Assembly: GCA_001189275.1 (NCBI GenBank)
Contig: CP012158.1
Span: 1,913,704 to 1,977,703, forward strand
DNA length: 64,000 bases
Direction: 5' to 3'
Source of the DNA: Pyrobaculum sp. WP30
GTDB lineage: Archaea > Thermoproteota > Thermoprotei > Thermoproteales > Thermoproteaceae
The notes under the pieces were generated by a model, which searched no databases, was not told the DNA's origin, and was given only the letters and a program-made list of their open reading frames with translations. How positions within the stretch are numbered: the stretch's first letter is position 1; every line of letters starts with the position of its first letter. A program made the position numbers and the translations under genes. Of this stretch, positions 1 to 7,503 are shown piece after piece.

Positions 1-820
1 GCGGACGCCCCCGCGCAAGGGCATCAGCGGCGGCGTAGCCACTGCGGAGGGCCAGTATTATGCCCCCTCCGCTCAGCGGCTTTACGAGGCCGGCCGCGTC
101 TCCGACGAGTATTGTGCGGCCCTCCACGAGGCGCTTAAGCGGGGGACCCGCCAGGACACCGCCGCCGAAGGGCTTCCCCACGGGAGTGCCCCTGACGAGC
201 TTCACCAGTTTTCTCAGCTTGTCCACGGTGCAACACGTATCTGCGAGCCCCAACCTGTAGAGTCCCTTGTCTATTTCCACGATCCAGGAGAAGTAGGCCT
301 TGGAGAGCTTCTGGTTGTACACCACCGTTATGCCCCGTAGCCCCACGTCGCTTTTCACGTCCACCTGGAGGCCCGGCAACCGCACCACGTGTCCATAGGC
401 GCTGGATAGCCTGCGGGCAGAACCCTCCGCCACGACCACGTAGTCGTATGGCCCGTACCGCCTTCCGCCTGAGGTGTAGACGTAGCCCCCCCTCACGGCC
501 GTCACCTTCTCCCCCAGCCGGATGTTGGGCACCCTCTCCGCGAGCCAGCGCTCCAGGCCCGGCCTGTCGATTAAATAGACTTTATCCTTGACGCCGAAGT
601 AAATGCGCCGCCCCTCCAGGTCTGTGACCACCAACTCGTCGAATTTATTGAGCACAAGCCTCTCTGGTATCCCCACTGCCTGTGCCGATCTGCCGCTCAC
701 CAAACTGGTGCAGTGCCTCGGGAGGCCCACCTCTAGGTGCTCCTCGAAGACTTCCGCGTCGCCGTATCTCCCGGCGAATGCGAGGCCGGCCGGGCCTGCG
801 CCCACCACCGCCACCTTCAC
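1..820 (-). CDS. FAD-dependent oxidoreductase, geranylgeranyl reductase family (partial, 3' end outside window)
   Basis: The N-terminus carries a dinucleotide-binding beta-alpha-beta motif (VVGAGPAGLAFA, about residues 5-16). Near residue 240 is a second FAD motif, GDAAGLVKPLSGGG, close to the GDAAG..P..GGG signature of geranylgeranyl/digeranylgeranyl-glycerophospholipid reductases. That family saturates isoprenoid chains of archaeal lipids, though some members are quinone-linked or halogenase-like flavoproteins, so the substrate is inferred. The start is GTG at 820. An AT-rich TATA-like element at 839-850 lies about 25 bp upstream and there is no Shine-Dalgarno, so the mRNA is probably leaderless. 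About 273 codons are visible and the frame is still open at base 1. It is divergent from the HD protein, with 45 bp between start codons. Confidence 0.8.
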   Translation of the reverse strand, partial: MKVAVVGAGPAGLAFAGRYGDAEVFEEHLEVGLPRHCTSLVSGRSAQAVGIPERLVLNKFDELVVTDLEGRRIYFGVKDKVYLIDRPGLERWLAERVPNIRLGEKVTAVRGGYVYTSGGRRYGPYDYVVVAEGSARRLSSAYGHVVRLPGLQVDVKSDVGLRGITVVYNQKLSKAYFSWIVEIDKGLYRLGLADTCCTVDKLRKLVKLVRGTPVGKPFGGGVLAGPPLKRLVEGRTILVGDAAGLVKPLSGGGIILALRSGYAAADALARGRP

Positions 821-837
821 GGAGGTGCGTGACTTTC

Positions 838-851
838 CGTTATAAATATCT
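838..851. promoter_or_regulatory. Bidirectional TATA element between divergent leaderless genes
   Basis: One AT block (ttataaatatc) sits midway between the GTG start at 820 on the minus strand and the GTG start at 866 on the plus strand. It is about 23-26 bp from each. No second AT-rich element exists in the gap, so both genes probably use the same near-symmetric TATA sequence. Confidence 0.6.
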
Positions 852-865
852 GCATTACATGAGCC

Positions 866-2299
866 GTGGAGTATAAGAAGGCGATACGCGACCCAATACA
901 CGGCTTTATCAAGCTGACTGCGGAGGAGATACAGCTGATAGACGGCGAGCCGCTGATACAGCGGCTGAGATACGTAAAGCAACTGGGGTTTGTCTTCCTC
1001 GTGTATCCCACGGCGACACATACACGTTTCGACCACAGCCTTGGGGTTATGCACGTCGCAGGTCTCATAGGCGAGAGAGTTCTGCGAGAGATGAAGATGT
1101 TAGACGAAGGCGTAATTAAGCACCTCAGAGCCGCCGCACTGCTCCACGACATCGGGCATCTGCCGTTCTCCCACTCCTTCGAGGTCTTGACGCGGGAGCT
1201 CCTCCACATGGCCGTGAAGAACAAGTGTGTAGACGTTGACTTGGCGCAGTTCGACGTGGGGAAGCCCCACGAGGTGACTACTAAACTGCTTGTGGAAAGA
1301 CTTACGCCAAGACTCGCCGAGTTAGGTTACGACCCCGAGTTGATTAAGGACATTCTCTTTAGGAGGAGCGAGAAGTATAAGGTGCTTAGCAACATCGTTT
1401 CGGGGGTTTTCGACGCCGATAGGCTTGACTACATCATGCGAGATATGTACTTCACCGGCGCGGCGGTGGGCACAAGCTTTACACATATCGACCTTGAAAG
1501 AATAATTGAAAATCTCGAGGTGGCTGAGGACAAAATACTTTTTGACGAAAAGGCCAGGGTTAATTTAGAGGGGTATTTAATAACGCGGTATAACCTATAC
1601 CGCCACGTCTACCTCCACCACAAAACTGTCTTGTTCACAGAGGTGGGGCGGGCCATACTTGCGGACAACATCGAGAGGTGTGTAGAGGGGAGAGGAGACG
1701 GGATCATCTGCGAATATCTCTGCGAGCTGGCGCGGTTTGTCGCCGGAAAGGCCGGGGACGTAGATGCGTGGAAGGCCACCGATGACTACTTCATCTCTGT
1801 GTTTATGCGCGACCCCAGGTTTAGAGACCTCCTCGCCAGAAGACCTCTGGAGTATATACCGCTGTGGAAAAGAGAGAAGGAGTTTTTAGAAATCTTCAGA
1901 GACCCCGCTAAAATAAACGCGTCTATCGATCGGCTGGGGCCTCTCCACTGGGCTCTTGTGAATAAGCTGAGGAGCTGGCTGGTGGAGCGGCTTAATGTAG
2001 AACTCGGCGGAGCTTGCAAGTTGTCTCACGACGACGTGATAATCTCCTACGTCAGCTTCGAACCGTATACAGAAGATCTCTACATAACTACGGCTGCGAG
2101 ACCTATTCCAATTTCAGAGATTTCGCCGCTGGTCCAGGCGATAAACGAGGCGTGGAGACGGGCCCCCCACGTCTTTCTCTTTATTCGGAGAAAGACGCTG
2201 GACAAGTGCGGCGAGGCGACGCTACGCGGCTTAAAGGACGCACTTGAACCTCTGCTAGACCTGGCGATTAGAAGAGTATCAACTCAGAGTCACGCCTAG
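866..2299 (+). CDS. HD-superfamily phosphohydrolase (dNTPase-like)
   Basis: This is a 477-aa member of the HD phosphohydrolase family that includes archaeal/bacterial dGTPase-like and SAMHD1-like enzymes. The metal-binding set is visible: H52 and H57 in THTRFDHSLG, the HD pair in LLHDIGH (about 94-95), and a final Asp in FDADRLDYIMRD. The expected activity is metal-dependent hydrolysis of (deoxy)nucleoside triphosphates, so a role in nucleotide-pool control is likely, but the substrate cannot be read from sequence. The start is GTG at 866, 25 bp after the shared TATA box. The 3' end overlaps the convergent gene at 2279-2575 by 21 bp. Confidence 0.85.
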   Translation: MEYKKAIRDPIHGFIKLTAEEIQLIDGEPLIQRLRYVKQLGFVFLVYPTATHTRFDHSLGVMHVAGLIGERVLREMKMLDEGVIKHLRAAALLHDIGHLPFSHSFEVLTRELLHMAVKNKCVDVDLAQFDVGKPHEVTTKLLVERLTPRLAELGYDPELIKDILFRRSEKYKVLSNIVSGVFDADRLDYIMRDMYFTGAAVGTSFTHIDLERIIENLEVAEDKILFDEKARVNLEGYLITRYNLYRHVYLHHKTVLFTEVGRAILADNIERCVEGRGDGIICEYLCELARFVAGKAGDVDAWKATDDYFISVFMRDPRFRDLLARRPLEYIPLWKREKEFLEIFRDPAKINASIDRLGPLHWALVNKLRSWLVERLNVELGGACKLSHDDVIISYVSFEPYTEDLYITTAARPIPISEISPLVQAINEAWRRAPHVFLFIRRKTLDKCGEATLRGLKDALEPLLDLAIRRVSTQSHA

Positions 2300-2575
2300 A
2301 GTCTTCTCGACGTACTTGGCGACTTCTTCGCCGGTCTGCTCCAGGATCCACCTGCCGCGCGGCGTAATTGCCGCCGTGCCGTCTCTTATCTCCACCTCGC
2401 CATCGAGGAGCTTAGGCCACACCCTCCAGTTGTACCTTATGCCTAATTTCTCCACAGCCCTCTTCGCCAACTCGTCCACCTCCTCTATGGGGGCCGGCCC
2501 CCTGGCCAACCTCTGCAGGATCACCAGACGCAGGTATTCGCCCACTGGTGTGTAGCGGACGTACTGCACGTACAT
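2279..2575 (-). CDS. Small hypothetical protein, possibly winged-helix
   Basis: A 98-aa protein of unknown function. The predicted alternation of helices (YTPVGEYLRLVILQRLARG..EEVDELAKRAVEKLG) followed by a short beta hairpin (LLDGEVEIRDGTAAITPRGR) resembles a winged-helix layout, but no family is recognised. A TTG at 2594-2596 could extend it by seven codons. I prefer ATG at 2575 because an AT-rich box (aaataaatt, about 2595-2604) lies 25 bp upstream. Its 3' end overlaps the HD gene by 21 bp. Confidence 0.6.
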   Translation of the reverse strand: MYVQYVRYTPVGEYLRLVILQRLARGPAPIEEVDELAKRAVEKLGIRYNWRVWPKLLDGEVEIRDGTAAITPRGRWILEQTGEEVAKYVEKTLGVTLS

Positions 2576-2668
2576 GTAGTTAGGTAAATCCCACAAATTT
2601 ATTTCCAGGAGTCAAAGAAGACGCGGGTAGGGGAGAGTACGTTGAAATTTTGGTCATAGCCATGTGAC

Positions 2669-3504
2669 GTGGGTCCTTTCCATGCGCCCCTCGTGTCGCG
2701 TTGGCAAGTGGAAGATTTAAGAAGCCGTCGGGAGGTTGTGTCGTTTGACCTAGAGCTTACCAAGACCTCTGTGGAGTACCGCGGAGGGGTGGCGCGTTTT
2801 TCCTACGGCGGGCGTCTCTATGAGGTATCTCTTGACGACCTACCTGAGGTAGACGAGGAGAGTTGCGAGGTATACGTCTTGCTGGACAGGGAGTGGCGTG
2901 AGTTGTCGATCGCTAGGGGGCGGTTTTACAAGCTCTGCGTGTTTAGAAGAGGCTGGGCGCCGACGCTTATGATAGACGGCATAACCATGCACAGTGTGTT
3001 GGAAAACCCCCTGGCAGTCACGGCGCGGAAGATCGAGAGGGCGGGGGCCGCACGTTTGAGTGTTGCACCGGGCTTGGATACACGGCCATAGAGGCTTTGA
3101 AAAAAGGCGCGAGACATGTAGTCACCGTGGAGATGGACATAAACGTGCTGACTCTCGCCGCCTTCAACCCATACAGCAGGGTGCTTTGGTCCCCCCAGAT
3201 AGATGTAGTCATCGGCGACTGCCTCGCCGTTGCCGAAACGCTTAGAGACGGGGCTTTCGACTACGTGATCCACGACCCGCCGAGGCTCAGCCACGCCACC
3301 CAGAGGCTGTACTCCGAGGCGCTGTATCGCGAGTTTTATAGGCTACTGAAGAGAGGCGGGGGGCTTTTCCACTACGTAAGCCAAAGCGGCACCAAATACA
3401 GAGGCCTCAACCCCTACAGGGGCGTGGCCGAGAGGCTGAGGCGGGTCGGCTTCGCCGTGGAGAAGGCGAAGGAGGGCTACGGCATATACGCGAAGAAGCG
3501 CTAG
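2669..3504 (+). pseudogene. COG2521-like archaeal SAM-dependent methyltransferase, frameshifted
   Basis: Two adjacent frames together encode one class I methyltransferase. The first (2669 to about 3056) ends at the family region TARKIERAGAAR. The second (from about 3055) resumes with ECCTGLGYTAIEALKKG (the SAM-binding motif I), VVTVEMD (acidic end of strand 2), IGDC and HDPPRLS (motif IV), and runs to the TAG at 3502-3504. The frame change is -1 and sits at CGTTTGAG (about 3052-3060), inside the SAM-binding loop. No start codon would give the second half a complete SAM site. It may be a genuine inactivating deletion, a sequencing error or recoding. The stop codon interlocks with that of the convergent peptidase within CTAG. 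Confidence 0.7.
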
Positions 3505-4538
3505 AGTATGTGGGGAACTCTATTAAGCACCGCCGCACCCCCGTCTATATATACCATGTCCTCTATGCGGACCCCGCCGACGCCCTCTATGTAGACGCCG
3601 GGCTCGATCGTGACCACGTGGCCCTTCTTCAACACGTCTTTAGACGTGACGAAGAGCCGCGGCGGCTCGTGCACCTCGACGCCGACGCCGTGGCCCGTCG
3701 AGTGTATGAAATACTGCGCGAAGCCGTATTCGGCGATTACGTCCCGCGCCGCCTTGTCCACCTCAGCCGCGGCAACGCCTTCCCGTGCCGCCTTTTCGGC
3801 CGCCTTGACCGCCTCGTATACGGCGTACATGGCGTCTTTCAACACGCCGAAGCGCCCCGGCGCGAAGGTCCTCGTCATGTCTGAGCAGTAGACCCCCTTC
3901 TTTGCGCCTATGTCCACCACAACGTAGTCCCCGTATTCTATCCTCCTGTCGCCGAATCTGTAGTGGGGATACGCGCCGTTGGGGCCAGACGCCACGATGG
4001 GGTCGAAGGCCACGCCGTCAGCCCCCTCCTCCATAAACCATCTGTAGACCAGACCAGCCACGTCGCGCTCCCTCATGCCCACCAGCCTCATCTGGCCGAG
4101 CTTAACATACACGCTCTCCGTTACCCTGAGAGCCGCCTTGATGAGCTCCACTTCCCACTCCTCCTTGGCCGCCCTCAGCTCCGCCACCTCCCCCGACACG
4201 TCCACCCCCACCTCCTTGTTGTCAGAGGCCACCCTCTCCCTTACTACGCTCTTTAAGGCCTCTAGTATGCTCGGCGCCACCACGAGCTCCTCGCCAGGCC
4301 TCCTGGGCGGTATCTCCGCCGAGGCGACGGCAACCACCTTGTCCACAGCGGTCGTGGCCTTTGCCCGCGAGTAGTCGAGACGGGAGACGTACAGGATGGA
4401 GTACCCGCTCCTCAGATCCACGACGAGGCCGAGCGCGTCCGGCATGCCTACGGCGTAGGCCAGGTTAGGGCCCTTGGTCAGCACCAGGTAGTCGTACCTC
4501 CCCGAGAAGGCCCCCACCAGTTTTTTCAGGTTGCGCAT
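3501..4538 (-). CDS. pepQ: M24-family metallopeptidase (Xaa-Pro dipeptidase/aminopeptidase)
   Basis: A 345-aa pita-bread-fold peptidase. An N-terminal creatinase-like domain (about 1-120) precedes the catalytic domain. In the latter the dinuclear metal ligands are in VDIGAKKGVYCSDMTRTF (two Asp), HSTGHGVGVEVHEPP (His), TIEPGVY (Glu) and GGVRIEDM (Glu). Such enzymes cleave Xaa-Pro peptide bonds in peptide turnover. The start is ATG at 4538 with a TATA box (cttataatacgg, about 4553-4564) 25 bp upstream. The 3' end shares the CTAG tetranucleotide with the convergent methyltransferase. Confidence 0.88.
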   Translation of the reverse strand: MRNLKKLVGAFSGRYDYLVLTKGPNLAYAVGMPDALGLVVDLRSGYSILYVSRLDYSRAKATTAVDKVVAVASAEIPPRRPGEELVVAPSILEALKSVVRERVASDNKEVGVDVSGEVAELRAAKEEWEVELIKAALRVTESVYVKLGQMRLVGMRERDVAGLVYRWFMEEGADGVAFDPIVASGPNGAYPHYRFGDRRIEYGDYVVVDIGAKKGVYCSDMTRTFAPGRFGVLKDAMYAVYEAVKAAEKAAREGVAAAEVDKAARDVIAEYGFAQYFIHSTGHGVGVEVHEPPRLFVTSKDVLKKGHVVTIEPGVYIEGVGGVRIEDMVYIDGGAAVLNRVPHIL

Positions 4539-4565
4539 AGATATGATTCGGCCGTATTATAAGTC

Positions 4566-4964
4566 CTATCCCCTGAGGTGCGAAAGAGACACCGGCTTGT
4601 CGTATTTCCGCACAACGGTGAAGTATATAACGGAGACGGGGTCGTCCTCCTCCACGTTTCCATATATCTCTCTGAGCTCGTTTATCAGCTCAGTCATGGA
4701 CCCGAGGCCCTCGGCCGCCACGACGTCGTCGCCGAGCTTCCCCAGCTTGGTGTAGTATACCTTAGTTATGAAGGCCTCGGCGTATATGGCGTCGCAACAC
4801 ACAATATAGACAAGGCTGAAGCGGGGCTTCACGATGCCGTATCTAACGGTAACCCGCTTACGCCCGTTTAGTATATTCTCTAGGTATTTCTCTCTGAAGC
4901 GCAAGTAGGGCCCCAGCTCCACCTCTCTGCCCACGCCGCTGTGTAAACCTTTAAATTTTTGCAT
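4566..4964 (-). CDS. ASCH-domain protein
   Basis: A 132-aa protein with the ASCH-domain signature near the N-terminus (LRFREKYLENILNGRKRVTVRYG, residues about 20-42). ASCH domains are RNA-binding folds related to PUA, implicated in translation or RNA modification; the specific role here is unknown. I choose ATG at 4964: it precedes the domain by the expected distance and has GGAGG seven bases upstream. An alternative upstream start near 4997 would run into the divergent neighbour. Only 12 bp separate this start codon from the plus-strand GTG at 4977. Confidence 0.7.
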   Translation of the reverse strand: MQKFKGLHSGVGREVELGPYLRFREKYLENILNGRKRVTVRYGIVKPRFSLVYIVCCDAIYAEAFITKVYYTKLGKLGDDVVAAEGLGSMTELINELREIYGNVEEDDPVSVIYFTVVRKYDKPVSLSHLRG

Positions 4965-4976
4965 TACGGTTCCTCC

Positions 4977-5468
4977 GTGTGTGAAGTTTTCACACAAGGC
5001 GACGCCCTGGTGTTTAGGGCTCCCGAGCTGGAGCTCGCCATGGGGTACCTAGCTGTGAGGGCTGTGGCTGAGCGGGTGGAGCTGGGCGACGGCGAGCTCA
5101 GGTTGTCGCCTGCGTTGCCGGAGGTAGCCGCGGCGCTTAAGGCCCTCTGCGACTCAGACGCCTCCTCCGTGTTGCTCGACATAAAAGACTCGTTGCTACA
5201 CATGGGGTGGCTCGTCGAGGGGGCTAAAGACGTGACGAAGATAAGGAAGAGCAGGCGGGCAGGAGTGGGCGGCTTCACGGTGGTGGAGTACGACAAAACC
5301 GCCAGAAAAATGACGGTATTCACAACGCAGACTTGCCTCGCCGAGGCGCTGAAGCAGTTGGGCTTCGAGGTAGCCTCCGCGAAAAACTTCCTAGAGGCCA
5401 CCAGGCGCGTCTCCACGTTGGTAGAGGCGCTGGAGCTTGAGGAGGAGGTTTCACAAGCCTCATGTTAG
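4977..5468 (+). CDS. Hypothetical protein
   Basis: A 163-aa protein I do not recognise. It looks globular, with alternating alpha/beta content, a central segment containing ASSVLLDIKDSLLHMGWLVEG and a C-terminal helix. GTG at 4977 is taken as start because a TATA-like element (ctttaaattttt, about 4948-4959) lies 25 bp upstream. It overlaps the next gene by 7 bp, so the two are probably co-transcribed with the membrane-anchored regulator that follows. Confidence 0.6.
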   Translation: MCEVFTQGDALVFRAPELELAMGYLAVRAVAERVELGDGELRLSPALPEVAAALKALCDSDASSVLLDIKDSLLHMGWLVEGAKDVTKIRKSRRAGVGGFTVVEYDKTARKMTVFTTQTCLAEALKQLGFEVASAKNFLEATRRVSTLVEALELEEEVSQASC

Positions 5469-5818
5469 CCCTCCTCCTACTGCTCGCGCAGGTAGCCGCC
5501 CTGGCGTTGGCGGCGTATGCGGGGCGGGCCAGGCTGAAGAGGCTGATAGCCGAGGCCCAGAACGGGGCCGTGCCCGATCCTAAAGACGCGGCGGCGGACG
5601 ACCTCCACGAGGTGGACAAGGCCATACTTAAGCTACTGGCGGAGCGCCAGGGCGTGGTGTACCAAAGCGAGATAATCAAGGAGCTGGGCCTGCCCAAGAG
5701 CACAGTCCACAAATCCCTCCGGCGGCTCAGCGAGGCGGGCTACGTGGAGATACAGAAGAAGGGTAGGTTCAACTTGGTGGTTCTGAAAAAAGTCACTTCA
5801 GAGGCTTCAGCAACTTAA
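5462..5818 (+). CDS. Membrane-anchored winged-helix DNA-binding protein
   Basis: 118 aa. Residues 1-20 are a hydrophobic helix (LALLLLLAQVAALALAAYAG) followed by Arg/Lys, predicting one membrane anchor with the rest cytoplasmic. Residues about 45-110 form a MarR/TrmB-like winged helix, with a clear recognition region SEIIKELGLPKSTVHKSLRRLSEAGYVE and wing residues KKGRFNLVVL. A membrane-tethered regulator is inferred; the signal is unknown. It overlaps the upstream gene by 7 bp and the convergent gene by 26 bp. Confidence 0.7.
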   Translation: MLALLLLLAQVAALALAAYAGRARLKRLIAEAQNGAVPDPKDAAADDLHEVDKAILKLLAERQGVVYQSEIIKELGLPKSTVHKSLRRLSEAGYVEIQKKGRFNLVVLKKVTSEASAT

Positions 5819-6212
5819 CCTCGCCGTAGCTCCTCAAGACGTCTATGACCAGGGGGATGGGGTCCTCCTCGAGGCTTTTGAAGCCTGCCAGCTTCACGCC
5901 GTCCTCCACCACCCGTATGAAGCCGTTGCCGGTCCTGATGGTGGCCTCCTTGGGTCCGAAGATTATTTTAAACAGCTTCTTGGCTTCCCCCAGGCGTTTG
6001 GCGACCTCGGCCGCGAGCTCCAGCTGTTCCTCAGTTGGTTTCCCCCTGGGCTTCCTCTTTTTCAGCTCGCTTAGCTCCTCCTGGGCGAAGTCTCCCTTCA
6101 CAACGCCCTTCGGCCTCTCCACAAACACCACGTCGCCTTCATAGCCTACAACCTCCACGTTTTCGCCTTTTCTAACCCTGGCCACGAGGTCTGGGAGGGA
6201 GATCTTCTCCAC
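5793..6212 (-). CDS. Hypothetical protein
   Basis: A 139-aa protein of unknown family. The N-terminal half is beta-rich (RKGENVEVVGYEGDVVFVERP), then comes a charged helical linker (SELKKRKPRGKPTEEQLELA), then a domain with FKIIFGPKEATIRTGNGFIR. Longer starts exist (ATG at 6242, 6254 and 6284). I prefer GTG at 6212, because the only TATA-like element (6226-6238) would put transcription initiation there. In that case the extra N-terminal residues of the longer forms are not made. It is divergent from the 57-aa zinc protein. Confidence 0.5.
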   Translation of the reverse strand: MEKISLPDLVARVRKGENVEVVGYEGDVVFVERPKGVVKGDFAQEELSELKKRKPRGKPTEEQLELAAEVAKRLGEAKKLFKIIFGPKEATIRTGNGFIRVVEDGVKLAGFKSLEEDPIPLVIDVLRSYGEVKLLKPLK

Positions 6213-6225
6213 GTCCAGCTGATTA

Positions 6226-6238
6226 CTATTAAATATAA
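6226..6238. promoter_or_regulatory. Shared TATA element for divergent genes at 6212 (-) and 6253 (+)
   Basis: The sequence ctattaaatataa lies in a 40-bp gap between two start codons, 20-26 bp from each, and reads as a TATA-like box on both strands. It is the only AT-rich tract in the gap. Confidence 0.5.
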
Positions 6239-6252
6239 ACATTAGCAGATAC

Positions 6253-6426
6253 ATGGACAGCGAATACCTTACATACCTGGCCAAGTGCCCATCCTGCGGC
6301 AGGGAGATGGATGTTCTGAGCCAGTTCCTCCGCGTGGATCAGCTTACTGGGAGGAAAACTCTGGAAAGGACGTTGCTTTGTAAGACATGTAATATTAAAA
6401 TTAGGCAGTACGTCCAGCTGACATGA
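6253..6426 (+). CDS. Small zinc-binding protein (57 aa)
   Basis: ATG at 6253 opens a 57-codon frame ending in TGA at 6424-6426. Two CxxC pairs are visible, CPSC (about residues 12-15) and CKTC (about 46-49), typical of a zinc ribbon/rubredoxin-like knuckle. The stop overlaps the ATG of the next gene (ATGA), so this is the first gene of a two-gene operon with a four-helix membrane protein. The TATA box at 6226-6238 supports the start. Function unknown. Confidence 0.65.
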   Translation: MDSEYLTYLAKCPSCGREMDVLSQFLRVDQLTGRKTLERTLLCKTCNIKIRQYVQLT

Positions 6427-6920
6427 GTCGGGCAGTTCTGTATAAACGGTCCGAGGAGACGAAGAAACGGTACTCCTTCTACGGCCTCCTCACGGCAATT
6501 TTCTACCTGGCAACCCTGCTGGTGGGCGCCGTGGTGTACGCCTCCAGCGAATTGCCTGTGTATCTAAGCATGAACGCCGCTGCGGGCAGTGGCTACGGGG
6601 TGGCGGTGTTCGCGCAGAGCCTGCTGGTTCTGCTCTCATTCATAGTCCTCGCGGCCGCGGCCTTGTTAATCTTCCTCTCGCGGGCAACCACGGCTAGAGG
6701 CGAGTTCGCTAGCTCCAACCAGCTGATATACTCAGCCATAGCGGTGACGGCGATAGCGCTGGCCTTCGCCGCGTCGGCCCTCTTCCCGCCGGCGTCTAAC
6801 GTCGTCAATCCCCTCCACTACCTCTACGTGGCCATGATAGTGGCCGCCCTCGCCATGTCGCTCTATGCCGTGGTGCTCCTAAAGGCCGTGGTTAACTACT
6901 ACACGCCGAGGCGGAAGTAG
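6423..6920 (+). CDS. Four-TM membrane protein
   Basis: 165 aa with four hydrophobic segments (about residues 22-42, 62-85, 103-123 and 134-156), a basic N-terminus and a basic C-terminal end (YYTPRRK). No family is recognised. It is translationally coupled to the upstream zinc protein by an ATGA overlap. The 3' end overlaps the convergent Cys-rich gene by 22 bp. Confidence 0.65.
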   Translation: MSRAVLYKRSEETKKRYSFYGLLTAIFYLATLLVGAVVYASSELPVYLSMNAAAGSGYGVAVFAQSLLVLLSFIVLAAAALLIFLSRATTARGEFASSNQLIYSAIAVTAIALAFAASALFPPASNVVNPLHYLYVAMIVAALAMSLYAVVLLKAVVNYYTPRRK

Positions 6921-7471
6921 CGGCCGGGGTCCCCGTTCTTCTCCACCAGCGAGAGGCTCACCAACGCGCTCAACAGATTGTTAAGCGGCGCCTCAAGCCC
7001 CTCGCATCTATACGCCGAGCAGAACTCCCTGAGAGGGCGGTGTATGTCCAACCTCACCACATACGGCACCCTCACAAGCTTAGGCACCACGTCTTCCCTC
7101 AACACCGAGGCCACCCAGACCGGAAACGCCCGCTCCTTCCTCTCCCTCTGAAGAAGCTTCACCAGGCCCATGAGGTTTTTCAAGAAGGCTATGCCGAGCT
7201 CCACCCTGTCGTAGCGCTCCAGCTGCATAGACACGTATTTACCCAGATCTACGTAAACATCTAGCCCAGGCTCGAGCGACTTCAGGAACCTCAGCCCCTC
7301 AGTTGCGACGTCGCAACGCGCCTTGTCTGGACACGCGTTGCATCTGTCGCCCAGCGTCCCGCGGGCGCAGACCACGCAGGTATCCGTAGCTCTGCACATG
7401 TCCAGCCCCGGCGCCGCGAAGCCGCACGACCTGCAGATGGCTACTCCCTTCGCCGTGTAGAGGTTCCCCAC
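6899..7471 (-). CDS. Cysteine-rich zinc-finger-like hypothetical protein
   Basis: 190 aa. The first 55 residues hold nine cysteines in zinc-ribbon-like spacing (CRSC, then C..C, CVVC, C..C and C at ARC). An alpha-helical domain of unknown type follows (about 60-185). The start is GTG at 7471, with an AT-rich box at about 7488-7497 upstream. The zinc-binding head suggests nucleic-acid or protein binding, but no specific role can be assigned. It is divergent from the ATP-grasp ligase with 32 bp between start codons. Confidence 0.6.
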   Translation of the reverse strand: MGNLYTAKGVAICRSCGFAAPGLDMCRATDTCVVCARGTLGDRCNACPDKARCDVATEGLRFLKSLEPGLDVYVDLGKYVSMQLERYDRVELGIAFLKNLMGLVKLLQRERKERAFPVWVASVLREDVVPKLVRVPYVVRLDIHRPLREFCSAYRCEGLEAPLNNLLSALVSLSLVEKNGDPGRYFRLGV

Positions 7472-7503
7472 CAGTATATATACCGGCTATATTAACTAAA
7501 CGC

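Noticed and set aside
817-1224. Minus-strand frame antisense to the HD gene
   Set aside because: Shadow frame: Ser/Arg-rich composition, no motif, and the HD catalytic motifs on the plus strand explain the sequence.
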